Assembly: GCA_002392625.1 (NCBI GenBank)
Contig: DGHJ01000009.1
Span: forward strand, 1-21,065
Source: Oscillospiraceae bacterium UBA3851
Lineage (GTDB): Bacteria; Bacillota; Clostridia; Oscillospirales; Oscillospiraceae
Direction: 5' to 3'
DNA: 21,065 nt
Shown here: piece by piece, positions 1 through 5,970 of the stretch
Layout of the letters: each line of letters begins with the position of its first letter
Position numbering within the stretch: the first letter of the stretch is position 1
The notes under the pieces: generated by a model
Database searches by the model: none
What the model was told of the DNA's origin: nothing
What the model saw: the letters and a program-made list of their open reading frames with translations, nothing else
Program-made: the position numbers and the translations under genes

Positions 1-157
1 GGGAGATGCGGATATCCTCCACCGCCCGGCGCAGCTGCTCCATGGTGCAGATATGCAGGGCGCGCAGCTGCTCCTGGGTACCGGGGGCGAGGGAGTAGAA
101 ATAGGTGTAGGCCGCCTCGTCGCCGTTGAGCAGGTCGGTCAGATCATAATAATACAT
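1..157 (-). CDS. Unrecognised small protein, N-terminal 52 residues (cut by window edge)
   Basis: An open frame runs leftward from an ATG at 157 and leaves the window without a stop, so only the N-terminus is visible. It begins MYYYDLTDLLNGDEAAYTYF and continues with Q/L/R-rich residues that look helical. The start is supported by an AAAGGAG Shine-Dalgarno box (about 166-173 on the minus strand) nine bases upstream. I do not recognise the family. The visible part has no signal peptide, membrane segment or cysteine motif. It lies downstream of obgE on the same strand, separated by the repeat element at 218-414, so it may be reached by read-through from obgE or have its own promoter; I see no convincing one. 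The reading frame and ribosome site make it a likely real gene, but its function is unknown. Confidence 0.7.
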   Translation of the reverse strand, partial: MYYYDLTDLLNGDEAAYTYFYSLAPGTQEQLRALHICTMEQLRRAVEDIRIS

Positions 158-217
158 GGGTCATCGCTCCTTTCACCCCATAGTGTGGCGGGAGAGGGAG
201 CGAAATATACAAAAAGA

Positions 218-414
218 GCGCGTTGCAAAATGCACTGTAACCGTCATTCCGAGCCGGTGACCGAAGTCACAGCTAACGCATAAGTTCACGCAGCCAAATC
301 AAAGATTTGGGCGCTCCCTTATGGCGCGGGAACCCGCCTCATTTTACAGAGATAACGGATTGCGAGGCCCCATTGGGGCCTCGCAATGACAGGAGGGAGC
401 ATTTTGCAGCGCGC
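218..414. repeat. MITE-like stem-loop element with 16-bp terminal inverted repeats
   Basis: This stretch between the left-edge gene and obgE is bounded by inverted repeats: 218-233 (GCGCGTTGCAAAATGC) and 399-414, whose complement differs from it at one base. Just inside lie GTCATTCCGAG (243-253) and the matching CTCGCAATGAC (380-390). The interior holds four further hairpins: 257-270 (GTGAC/GTCAC), 294-310 (CCAAATC/GATTTGG), 326-337 (GCGGG/CCCGC) and a perfect 13-bp stem at 359-387 with loop ATT. AAAAAG occurs just outside both ends (211-216 and 418-423) and could be a target-site duplication. It has no credible gene. It resembles a non-autonomous mobile or REP-like element; this is inference from structure only. 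Confidence 0.6.
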
Positions 415-425
415 CCGAAAAAGCT

Positions 426-1706
426 TTACCGCTGATATTCGAATTCCAGATTGTACATGGACACGACGTCACCGTCCTGGATGCCCATCTCCTCCAGCCG
501 GTCGAAGAGGCCGGAAGCGCGAAGCTGCTTGTCGAAATACAGGCGGCTTTCGTAGTCGGAGAAGTTGATGTTGGCCATGAGCCGCTGGAGCCAGGCGCCC
601 TCCACCAGCCAGGTGTTGTCGTCCCGCTCGATGTGCAGCGGCTCGGACATATCCACCTCCGGCGGACGGGGCACGTACTCCGGCTCGTAGACCGTCACCG
701 GCGGCAGCTGGTCAAGACGCTGGCCGATGCGCTGCACCAGCTCGCGGGTGCCCTGATGGGTGGCGGCGGACATGGCGAAGAACTCGTAGCCCAGGGACTC
801 CACGTGCTGCTTGAAGGCCTCCAGTCGGGTCTGGTCGTACAGCAGGTCGGTCTTGTTGGCCACCGCGATCTGGGGCCGGTCGGCCAGGGCCAGGCTGTAC
901 TCCTTCAGCTCGGCGTTGATGGCGTCGAAATCGGCGATAGGGTCACGGCCCTCGCTGCCGGACACGTCCACCAGGTGGACCAGCAGGCGGCAGCGGTCGA
1001 TGTGGCGCAGAAAGTCGTAACCCAGGCCGGCGCCCTCGCTGGCGCCCTCGATGATGCCGGGGATATCCGCCATGACGAAGCTGACGCCCTCGTCCACATA
1101 CACCACGCCCAAATTGGGGTAGAGGGTGGTGAAGTGATAGTTGGCGATCTTGGGATGGGCCTTGCTGACCACGCTCAAAAGGGTGGATTTGCCCACGTTG
1201 GGGAAGCCCACCAGCCCCACGTCGGCCAGCAGCTTCAGCTCCAGCACCACGTCGTGGGCCTCGCCGGGCAGACCCGCCTTGGCGAAGCGGGGCACCTGGC
1301 GGGTGGGGGTGGCGAAGTGCTGGTTGCCCCAGCCGCCCCGGCCGCCGCGGCACAGAATGAAGGGCTGGTCATCGGACATGTCCTTGATGATCTCGTTGGT
1401 CTCAGCGTCCCGCACCAGCGTGCCGCGGGGGACCCGGATGGTCAGGCTCTCGCCGTCCTTGCCGGACTTGCGGCCACCCTGTCCGTCCACACCGTTGGTG
1501 GCCACGTATTTGCGCTTGTAGCGAAAGTCCATCAGGGTGGACATGTTGTCGTCCACCTGCAATATGATGGAGCCGCCGTCGCCGCCGTCGCCGCCGTCGG
1601 GGCCGCCTGCCGCCACGTATTTCTCACGGTGAAAGGCCACGGCACCGTTGCCGCCGTTTCCGGCCCGGCAGGTGATGCGCGCCTTATCGATAAATCCAGT
1701 TGCCAT
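426..1706 (-). CDS. obgE: Obg-family GTPase (ObgE/CgtA)
   Basis: A 426-residue essential-type GTPase that associates with the large ribosomal subunit and acts in ribosome maturation and stress signalling. Three domains are visible in order: the glycine-rich Obg fold (about 1-158, with GGPDGGDGGDGG), the G domain (about 159-330) and the C-terminal OCT domain (about 350-426). The G motifs are complete: P-loop GFPNVGKST at 167-175, G3 DIPG at 214-217, G4 NKTD at 284-287 and G5 SAA at 313-315. The switch I threonine lies in HFTTLYPNLG. Length is normal for the family. The ATG is preceded by AAGGAGG (1716-1722) nine bases away. It has its own promoter just behind sdaAA (1755-1783). The stop codon lies only 12 bases from the repeat element at 218-414. 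Confidence 0.97.
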   Translation of the reverse strand: MATGFIDKARITCRAGNGGNGAVAFHREKYVAAGGPDGGDGGDGGSIILQVDDNMSTLMDFRYKRKYVATNGVDGQGGRKSGKDGESLTIRVPRGTLVRDAETNEIIKDMSDDQPFILCRGGRGGWGNQHFATPTRQVPRFAKAGLPGEAHDVVLELKLLADVGLVGFPNVGKSTLLSVVSKAHPKIANYHFTTLYPNLGVVYVDEGVSFVMADIPGIIEGASEGAGLGYDFLRHIDRCRLLVHLVDVSGSEGRDPIADFDAINAELKEYSLALADRPQIAVANKTDLLYDQTRLEAFKQHVESLGYEFFAMSAATHQGTRELVQRIGQRLDQLPPVTVYEPEYVPRPPEVDMSEPLHIERDDNTWLVEGAWLQRLMANINFSDYESRLYFDKQLRASGLFDRLEEMGIQDGDVVSMYNLEFEYQR

Positions 1707-1754
1707 GTATGTGATCCTCCTTGAGGAAATGGGTATTTTGTGACAGTTTGCCCT

Positions 1755-1783
1755 ATTTTATCGGAAAAAACCGCCTGCGTCAA
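1755..1783 (-). promoter_or_regulatory. Promoter of obgE
   Basis: On the minus strand a -35 TTGACG (1778-1783) is followed after exactly 17 bases by a -10 TAAAAT (1755-1760). Transcription would start near 1748, giving a leader of about 40 bases that contains the obgE ribosome-binding site. The promoter begins only seven bases after the sdaAA stop codon. It is flanked by inverted 7-mers GTTTGCC (1746-1752) and GGCAAAC (1784-1790). Confidence 0.7.
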
Positions 1784-1789
1784 GGCAAA

Positions 1790-2659
1790 CTACCACTTCC
1801 TTGCCGCCTGCATCCGCTCCTTCACGGCCTTGCCCGTGGGTGTTGCGGCCAGACCGCCCAACGCCGTCTCCCGGAACTCCACCGGCATCCGGCGGCCCAC
1901 CTGGCCCATGGCCTCGATGACCTCGTCCACGTCGATGCGGCTCTGGATGCCCGCCATGGCCATATCCGCCGCACTGACGGCGTTCACCGCGCCGATGACG
2001 TTGCGCTTGACGCAGGGAACCTCGACGAGACCTGCCACGGGATCGCAGACCAGTCCCATGAGATTTTTCAGCGCCATGGCCACGGCGTGGCCGATCTGCG
2101 CGCCGCTGCCGCCGCGAATGGCCACCAGCGCCCCCGCCGCCATGGCGGAGGCGGTGCCGATCTCCGCCTGGCAGCCGCCCTCGGCCCCGGCAATAGAGGC
2201 CTTGGCGGCGATCACCGCGCCGATGCCGCTGGCCGTGTACAGGGCTTCCAGGATCTGACGCTGGTTCAGGTCCAGCGGCAGCAGCACCGCCGGCAGCACG
2301 CCGCAGGCGCCCGCCGTGGGCGCCGCCACGATGCGGCACATGCAGGCGTTGGACTCGGCCATGCTCAGCGCCTCGGCGATAACGGTGCTGACGTATTCAC
2401 CCAGCATGGACTCGCCACGCCGGTTGTACTGGCGCATTTTCATGCCGTCGCCGCCCACCAGGCCGCTGACGCTGCGGCGCTGGCCGTTATAGTTGTCGGC
2501 GGCGTCCCGCATGGCCTGCCACATCAGCAGCATCTTGGCCTTGGACTCCTCCGCTCTGACCTGGCGCTCGTCCACGTCGTAGGCCAGCACCACCTCCCAG
2601 AAGGGGCAGTGCTGTTCCTCCATCCGGCGGAGGATCTCACGCATCGAATTGAGAGCCAT
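1790..2659 (-). CDS. sdaAA: L-serine dehydratase, iron-sulfur-dependent, alpha subunit
   Basis: Catalytic alpha subunit (289 residues) of the [4Fe-4S] L-serine dehydratase, which converts L-serine to pyruvate and ammonia in the cytoplasm. Three cysteines, C163 (GGCQAEIGTA), C205 (GLVCDPVAG) and C216 (VEVPCVKRN), have spacings of 42 and 11. This is the spacing I recall for the cluster ligands of the one-chain Legionella enzyme. The conserved segment around residues 104-126 (SNACMC...PTAGACGVLPAV) is also present. The start MALNSMREIL is chosen because AAGGAGG lies nine bases upstream and because the family begins with a short N-terminal helix; the ATG at residue 6 is less well placed. It overlaps the end of sdaAB by 23 bases, which implies translational coupling of the two subunits. 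Confidence 0.95.
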   Translation of the reverse strand: MALNSMREILRRMEEQHCPFWEVVLAYDVDERQVRAEESKAKMLLMWQAMRDAADNYNGQRRSVSGLVGGDGMKMRQYNRRGESMLGEYVSTVIAEALSMAESNACMCRIVAAPTAGACGVLPAVLLPLDLNQRQILEALYTASGIGAVIAAKASIAGAEGGCQAEIGTASAMAAGALVAIRGGSGAQIGHAVAMALKNLMGLVCDPVAGLVEVPCVKRNVIGAVNAVSAADMAMAGIQSRIDVDEVIEAMGQVGRRMPVEFRETALGGLAATPTGKAVKERMQAARKW

Positions 2660-3326
2660 CGTCGCTGTCCTCCTTGTCGTAATAGGTAACGGAGAGGATC
2701 CCCTCCAGGTGGCGCAGGAAGTCCACCTGGTGGATCGTCAGATGCTGGTCCGTCTCAATGACCATCAGGGCGTCGCCGCCCCGCTTGCGGCGGTGCAGCG
2801 TCATGTTGGCCACGTTCACGCCCAGCTGGTTCAGGAGACCCGTGACCATGGCCACAGCGCCGTTCTCGTCATGGTTGTGGATGACCAGCGTGTTGTAGGC
2901 GCCGGTGAAGTTCACCTCGATGCCGTCCAGCTTGTTGACCATGATGCGCCCGCCGCCCAGGGAAGAGGCCTGCATCAGAAGATGGGTGCCACCCTCGCCG
3001 TCCACGTCGATGAGGGCGGTGTTGGGGTGGGCGTCGGGCAGGTCGATCTCGTCAATGACATAGTCCAGATCCTGGTTCTTCGCCTCCTCAAAGGCGGATG
3101 GGATGCGCAGGTCATCCGGCTTCATGCCCAGCAGGCCACCCACCAGCGCCCGGTCCGTGCCGTGGCCGATGCCGGTCTCGGCAAAGGAGCCGTGAAGATG
3201 GATGCGGGCCGACACGGGACGGCTGCCCAGCAGCGTTCGGGCCATGTAGCCGATGCGGGCGGCTCCGGCGGTGTGGGAGCTGGAGGGTCCCACCATCACC
3301 GGGCCGAGAATGTCAAAAATATCCAC
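2637..3326 (-). CDS. sdaAB: L-serine dehydratase, iron-sulfur-dependent, beta subunit
   Basis: Beta subunit (229 residues) of the serine dehydratase, encoded just upstream of the alpha subunit. The N-terminal part carries the family signature GPVMVGPSSSHTAGAARIG. The C-terminal third (about 150-225) is an ACT domain, visible as the NTLVIHNHDENGAVAMV segment and a following TDQHL stretch; ACT domains usually bind amino-acid effectors. The frame stays open upstream, but the family N-terminus (xDIFDILGP) and an AAGGAGG box seven bases away point to the GTG at 3324-3326 as the start. The upstream translation is an out-of-frame reading of the DUF6472-like gene. The gap to that upstream gene is 22 bases, so the three genes form one operon. 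GTG rather than ATG may modestly lower initiation. Confidence 0.94.
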   Translation of the reverse strand: MDIFDILGPVMVGPSSSHTAGAARIGYMARTLLGSRPVSARIHLHGSFAETGIGHGTDRALVGGLLGMKPDDLRIPSAFEEAKNQDLDYVIDEIDLPDAHPNTALIDVDGEGGTHLLMQASSLGGGRIMVNKLDGIEVNFTGAYNTLVIHNHDENGAVAMVTGLLNQLGVNVANMTLHRRKRGGDALMVIETDQHLTIHQVDFLRHLEGILSVTYYDKEDSDDGSQFDA

Positions 3327-3348
3327 AAGTTTTCCTCCTTGCAGCTCG

Positions 3349-3522
3349 TTACTGTTTCCGGGCGGTGCGGTACTCGTCGCCGGGGCGCCAGAAGGGGCAG
3401 TCCTCGGTCCGGCCGGACAGGAAGCGGGCCATGTCGTCCTCGTCCAGGTCCATGTCGCACACCAGCTCGTCATATTCCTCGTCGTAATCGGCGAACACGC
3501 AGCTCTCACATTTGTCTGCCAT
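3349..3522 (-). CDS. Small four-cysteine protein, DUF6472-like
   Basis: A 57-residue acidic protein heading the sda operon. It has four cysteines: C5 and C8 (a CESC pair), C22 (LVCDMDLDED) and C42 (EDCPFWRPGDEY), a layout that could bind a metal or an iron-sulfur cluster. The pattern of acidic residues, the MARFLSG segment and the CPFW-x-PGDEY end match what I remember of the uncharacterised Clostridia family DUF6472. The ATG at 3522 is preferred over the in-frame GTG three codons earlier because the GAGGTGAGG ribosome site overlaps that GTG. The predicted transcript start is only about 11-13 bases upstream of the ATG, so the leader is barely longer than the ribosome site. The function is unknown; linkage to an oxygen-sensitive [4Fe-4S] enzyme is suggestive only. 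Confidence 0.82.
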   Translation of the reverse strand: MADKCESCVFADYDEEYDELVCDMDLDEDDMARFLSGRTEDCPFWRPGDEYRTARKQ

Positions 3523-3540
3523 GGTCCTCACCTCTCCACT

Positions 3541-3569
3541 ATTTTACCCACCTGTCCCCCGCCCGTCAA
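3541..3569 (-). promoter_or_regulatory. Promoter of the DUF6472-sdaAB-sdaAA operon
   Basis: The minus strand carries -35 TTGACG (3564-3569), a 17-base spacer and -10 TAAAAT (3541-3546). The start point would be near 3534, just ahead of the ribosome site of the first gene. The -10 lies inside a 12-base sequence that recurs inverted at 3595-3606. Confidence 0.65.
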
Positions 3570-3575
3570 GAGCGG

Positions 3576-3604
3576 TTGCATTCTTCGGGATAATTGGGTA
3601 AAAT
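3576..3604 (+). promoter_or_regulatory. Possible promoter of tmcAL
   Basis: A weak -35 TTGCAT (3576-3581) stands 17 bases before -10 TAAAAT (3599-3604). The predicted leader is about 105 bases and contains the palindrome at 3642-3658. The assignment rests on spacing and on the -10 being an inverted copy of the one serving the sda operon; the -35 matches only three of six consensus bases. Confidence 0.35.
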
Positions 3605-3641
3605 AGCAGAAATAAGAGAAATTGACACCGCCCCGGCATAA

Positions 3642-3658
3642 TTGGGCAGGTTGCCCAA
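3642..3658. repeat. Palindrome TTGGGCA-GGT-TGCCCAA in the tmcAL leader
   Basis: Perfect 7-base arms with a 3-base centre lie between the divergent promoters and tmcAL. ATAATTGGG occurs at 3590-3598 and again at 3638-3646, running into the palindrome. It could be an operator or an RNA hairpin; there is no T-tract, so it is not an intrinsic terminator. Confidence 0.45.
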
Positions 3659-3715
3659 AGAACCGGCGGTTTTGTGTGCAAATTGTAACTATTTGTAATA
3701 AGGCAGGGGTGAATC

Positions 3716-4975
3716 ATGGAGATCGTCGGTGTAGTATGTGAATATAATCCCCTCCACATGGGGCATGAGCGGATGCTGCGGCAGCTGCGTGAGCAGGGGG
3801 CCGGGGCCGTCGTGTGCGCCATGAGCGGAAACTTCGTCCAGCGGGGCGAGGGCGCCGTTGTCGGCAAGCTGGCCCGCGCGGAGATGGCCCTGCGCTGCGG
3901 GGCTGACCTGGTGCTGGAGATTCCCACCCCATGGGCGGCCGCCACGGCGGAGGTTTTCGCCAGGGGCGGCGTGGAGGTGCTGCGCCGGACCGGTGTGGTG
4001 ACCGCGCTGGCCTTCGGCGCCGAGTGCCCCGACGTGGAGTCGCTGGGGCTGGTGGCCGGCGCCCTGGACACGGAGGATTACCGGGCCGCGCTGCACCGCT
4101 GCGAGACCGGGAACCGCACCTTTGCCGCCCGGCGGCAGGCCGCGGTGGCGGAGCTGGTGGGGCCGGAGCGGGCCGCGCTGCTGGGGCAGCCCAACAACAT
4201 CCTGGCGGTGGAGTATCTCCGCTGCCTGCGGGGTACGCCCATCCGGCCCGTGGCCATCCCAAGGACGGGCGCCGGTCACGATGAGACCGAAGAGAAGGAC
4301 GGCGCCATTTCCGCCTCACGGCTCCGGGAGCTGCTGCGCCGGGGTGAGACGGAGCGCGCTCTTGCCTATATGCCCCCTGCGGCGGCGGACGTGCTGCGGC
4401 GGGAGCTGGCGCGGGGCATGGCCCCGGCGTCCATGGACCGCTGTGAGCGCGCCGTGCTGGACCGGCTGCGACGGATGGAGGAAGAGGACTGGAAGCGCTA
4501 TGACGGCGGCGGCGAGGGCCTGTATCACCGGCTGTATCAATCGTCGCGGGACGCGGCGGACCTGCCGGAGCTGCTGGAACGGGCCAAGACGAAGCGCTAT
4601 CCCATGGCCCGGCTGCGGCGCATGGTGCTTTCGGCATGGCTGGAGCTGCCGGCGCCGCCGGAGCACGTGCCGTATCTGCGGCTGCTGGGGGCCAACGACA
4701 CCGGCCGCCGTCTGCTGCGGCGGATGAAGGACGTCACCATACTGACCAAACCGGCGGACGTGGCCCGGCTGGGTGCGGCGGCGGAAGAGCTGTTCCGGCG
4801 GGAATGCCGGTGGAGCGACCTGTACGCCCTGACCCGGCCCTGCCTGACGCCCTGCGGAGAGGAATGGCGCATGACCCCCATCCTGTTTTCGGACGAGAAA
4901 AGAGGGAACGACCATGAAGAAACTGCGGATATTGCCCGCCCTGCTGGCATTGCTGACGGTGATCGCAGGCTGTAA
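3716..4975 (+). CDS. tmcAL: tRNA(Met) cytidine acetate ligase TmcAL (YlbM family)
   Basis: Nucleotidyltransferase-fold enzyme of 419 residues. In Bacillus subtilis this family activates acetate with ATP and forms N4-acetylcytidine at the wobble position of elongator tRNA(Met). The N-terminus carries the HxGH nucleotide-binding motif in CEYNPLHMGH (H14, H17). Next come the family-typical SGNFVQRGE (37-45), QPNNILAVEYLRCL (158-171) and ISASRLRELL (198-207), the last corresponding to the second nucleotidyltransferase motif. The ATG follows an AGGGGTGA ribosome site. The last 20 or so codons run 62 bases into the following lipoprotein gene in another frame, and about 25 residues after MTPILF look like a non-conserved tail. 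It is probably co-transcribed with that gene. Confidence 0.93.
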   Translation: MEIVGVVCEYNPLHMGHERMLRQLREQGAGAVVCAMSGNFVQRGEGAVVGKLARAEMALRCGADLVLEIPTPWAAATAEVFARGGVEVLRRTGVVTALAFGAECPDVESLGLVAGALDTEDYRAALHRCETGNRTFAARRQAAVAELVGPERAALLGQPNNILAVEYLRCLRGTPIRPVAIPRTGAGHDETEEKDGAISASRLRELLRRGETERALAYMPPAAADVLRRELARGMAPASMDRCERAVLDRLRRMEEEDWKRYDGGGEGLYHRLYQSSRDAADLPELLERAKTKRYPMARLRRMVLSAWLELPAPPEHVPYLRLLGANDTGRRLLRRMKDVTILTKPADVARLGAAAEELFRRECRWSDLYALTRPCLTPCGEEWRMTPILFSDEKRGNDHEETADIARPAGIADGDRRL

Positions 4976-5843
4976 GGCGCCGGCCGTGACCGTGCCGGAG
5001 AGCGCGAACCGCGTGGATATGGCCCGCAAGGGCGACCTGGCCATCAGCGGGACCGTGTCCGGCCGGGAGGGCCGGTGGGCGTATCGCGTCACTACATATA
5101 CCGTCACGGGCGAGCACTGCGCCCAGGACGATCCGCTCCACGTTATCACCCGCCACAGCTATCAGATGCCGACGATGACGGTGGTGCGCTCAGAGGGGGA
5201 GAAGAGGCTGCCCGACGGCGCCGCCCAGGCGGCGGAGCAGTTCAATGCTTATTTTGAGGAGGAGCTGCAGCAGGAGGTGGCCTGGTTTGACGAGATGGCC
5301 GCCGCCGCTGACGAGGATTACCGCGTCGTGGGCCACCAGCGCGACAGCGCGTGGCAGGACAGGGAGTTCTGCTTCATAGAACAGGCGACGCTGGACTTCT
5401 GGAGCAACGGCAGCCTTTTGTGCGTCACCACCACCCGGTACAGCTTTACCGGCGGGGCCCATCCCAACACTTGGCGCGCCGGCGTTACCTTCGACCTGCG
5501 CACCGGGAAAACGGTGACGGTGGCCGATCTGACCGACGACGTTTCCACCCTGGAATCCGCCGTGGAGCAGGAGCTTCTGCGCCAGGCAACGGAGCGGCTG
5601 AAAGAGCCGGAGGAGATCCCGGTGGACGAGGCGCCGCCGGTCTACTACGACGACTACGCCGAAACCCTGGGCAACTGGATGGAGCGCACGGTGCTGTTTG
5701 GGGAACAGGGGATGACGGTGATCTTCGGCTTCTACGATATCGCGCCCCACTCCGCCGGGGAGCAGTGCTTCCTGATCCCTTACCGGCTGCTGGCGCCGTA
5801 TCTCAACGACTACGGCGCCGAAGCCCTGGGGCTGGAGCGGTGA
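4914..5843 (+). CDS. Lipoprotein with DUF4163/DUF3298 (RsiV-like) domain
   Basis: A 309-residue predicted lipoprotein. The N-terminus is a typical lipoprotein signal: MKK, a hydrophobic stretch and the lipobox TVIAGC with C20 as the lipid-anchored residue. The rest is extracellular. Residues about 55-150 resemble the DUF4163 part. The segment YSFTGGAHPN (176-185) followed by VTFDLRTGKTVTVADL is the hallmark of DUF3298, seen in the anti-sigma factor RsiV and the deacetylase PdaC. There is no cytoplasmic anti-sigma region and no deacetylase domain, so this is a stand-alone binding or envelope domain of unknown role. The start has a GAGGG ribosome site and overlaps tmcAL by 62 bases; the tmcAL stop falls across the lipobox cysteine codon. 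A strong terminator follows. Confidence 0.88.
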   Translation: MKKLRILPALLALLTVIAGCKAPAVTVPESANRVDMARKGDLAISGTVSGREGRWAYRVTTYTVTGEHCAQDDPLHVITRHSYQMPTMTVVRSEGEKRLPDGAAQAAEQFNAYFEEELQQEVAWFDEMAAAADEDYRVVGHQRDSAWQDREFCFIEQATLDFWSNGSLLCVTTTRYSFTGGAHPNTWRAGVTFDLRTGKTVTVADLTDDVSTLESAVEQELLRQATERLKEPEEIPVDEAPPVYYDDYAETLGNWMERTVLFGEQGMTVIFGFYDIAPHSAGEQCFLIPYRLLAPYLNDYGAEALGLER

Positions 5844-5852
5844 ACGGAAATT

Positions 5853-5890
5853 AAATGATCGCGCTCCCTGTGGGGGCGCGGTCATTTTTT
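5853..5890 (+). terminator. Intrinsic terminator after the tmcAL-lipoprotein operon
   Basis: Arms of 16 bases (5853-5868 and 5872-5887) pair around a TGT loop, with two G-U wobbles, and the transcript ends in TTTTTT (5885-5890). It sits ten bases after the lipoprotein stop codon and separates that operon from the muramidase promoter. Confidence 0.9.
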
Positions 5891-5895
5891 GCCGG

Positions 5896-5924
5896 TTTAC
5901 GAGAGGCCTGCGGAATGGTATAAT
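5896..5924 (+). promoter_or_regulatory. Promoter of the muramidase-permease operon
   Basis: A -35 TTTACG (5896-5901), a 17-base spacer and a perfect -10 TATAAT (5919-5924) lie 47 bases before the muramidase start and directly after the preceding terminator. Confidence 0.8.
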
Positions 5925-5970
5925 ACATACTCACAAGACAGAAAACGACCCCATTTGACGGAGAAGAGAT

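Noticed and set aside
633..1724. Plus-strand open frame of 363 codons opposite obgE
   Set aside because: It is antisense to an intact essential GTPase gene and has no ribosome site or recognisable domain.
3327..3509. 61-codon N-terminal extension of sdaAB
   Set aside because: It is an out-of-frame reading of the DUF6472-like gene; the GTG at 3326 has AAGGAGG and gives the conserved SdaAB start.
3622..3627. Perfect TTGACA -35 box upstream of tmcAL
   Set aside because: No -10-like sequence occurs 16-18 bases downstream (the position reads GGCAGG); CATAAT is far too close.
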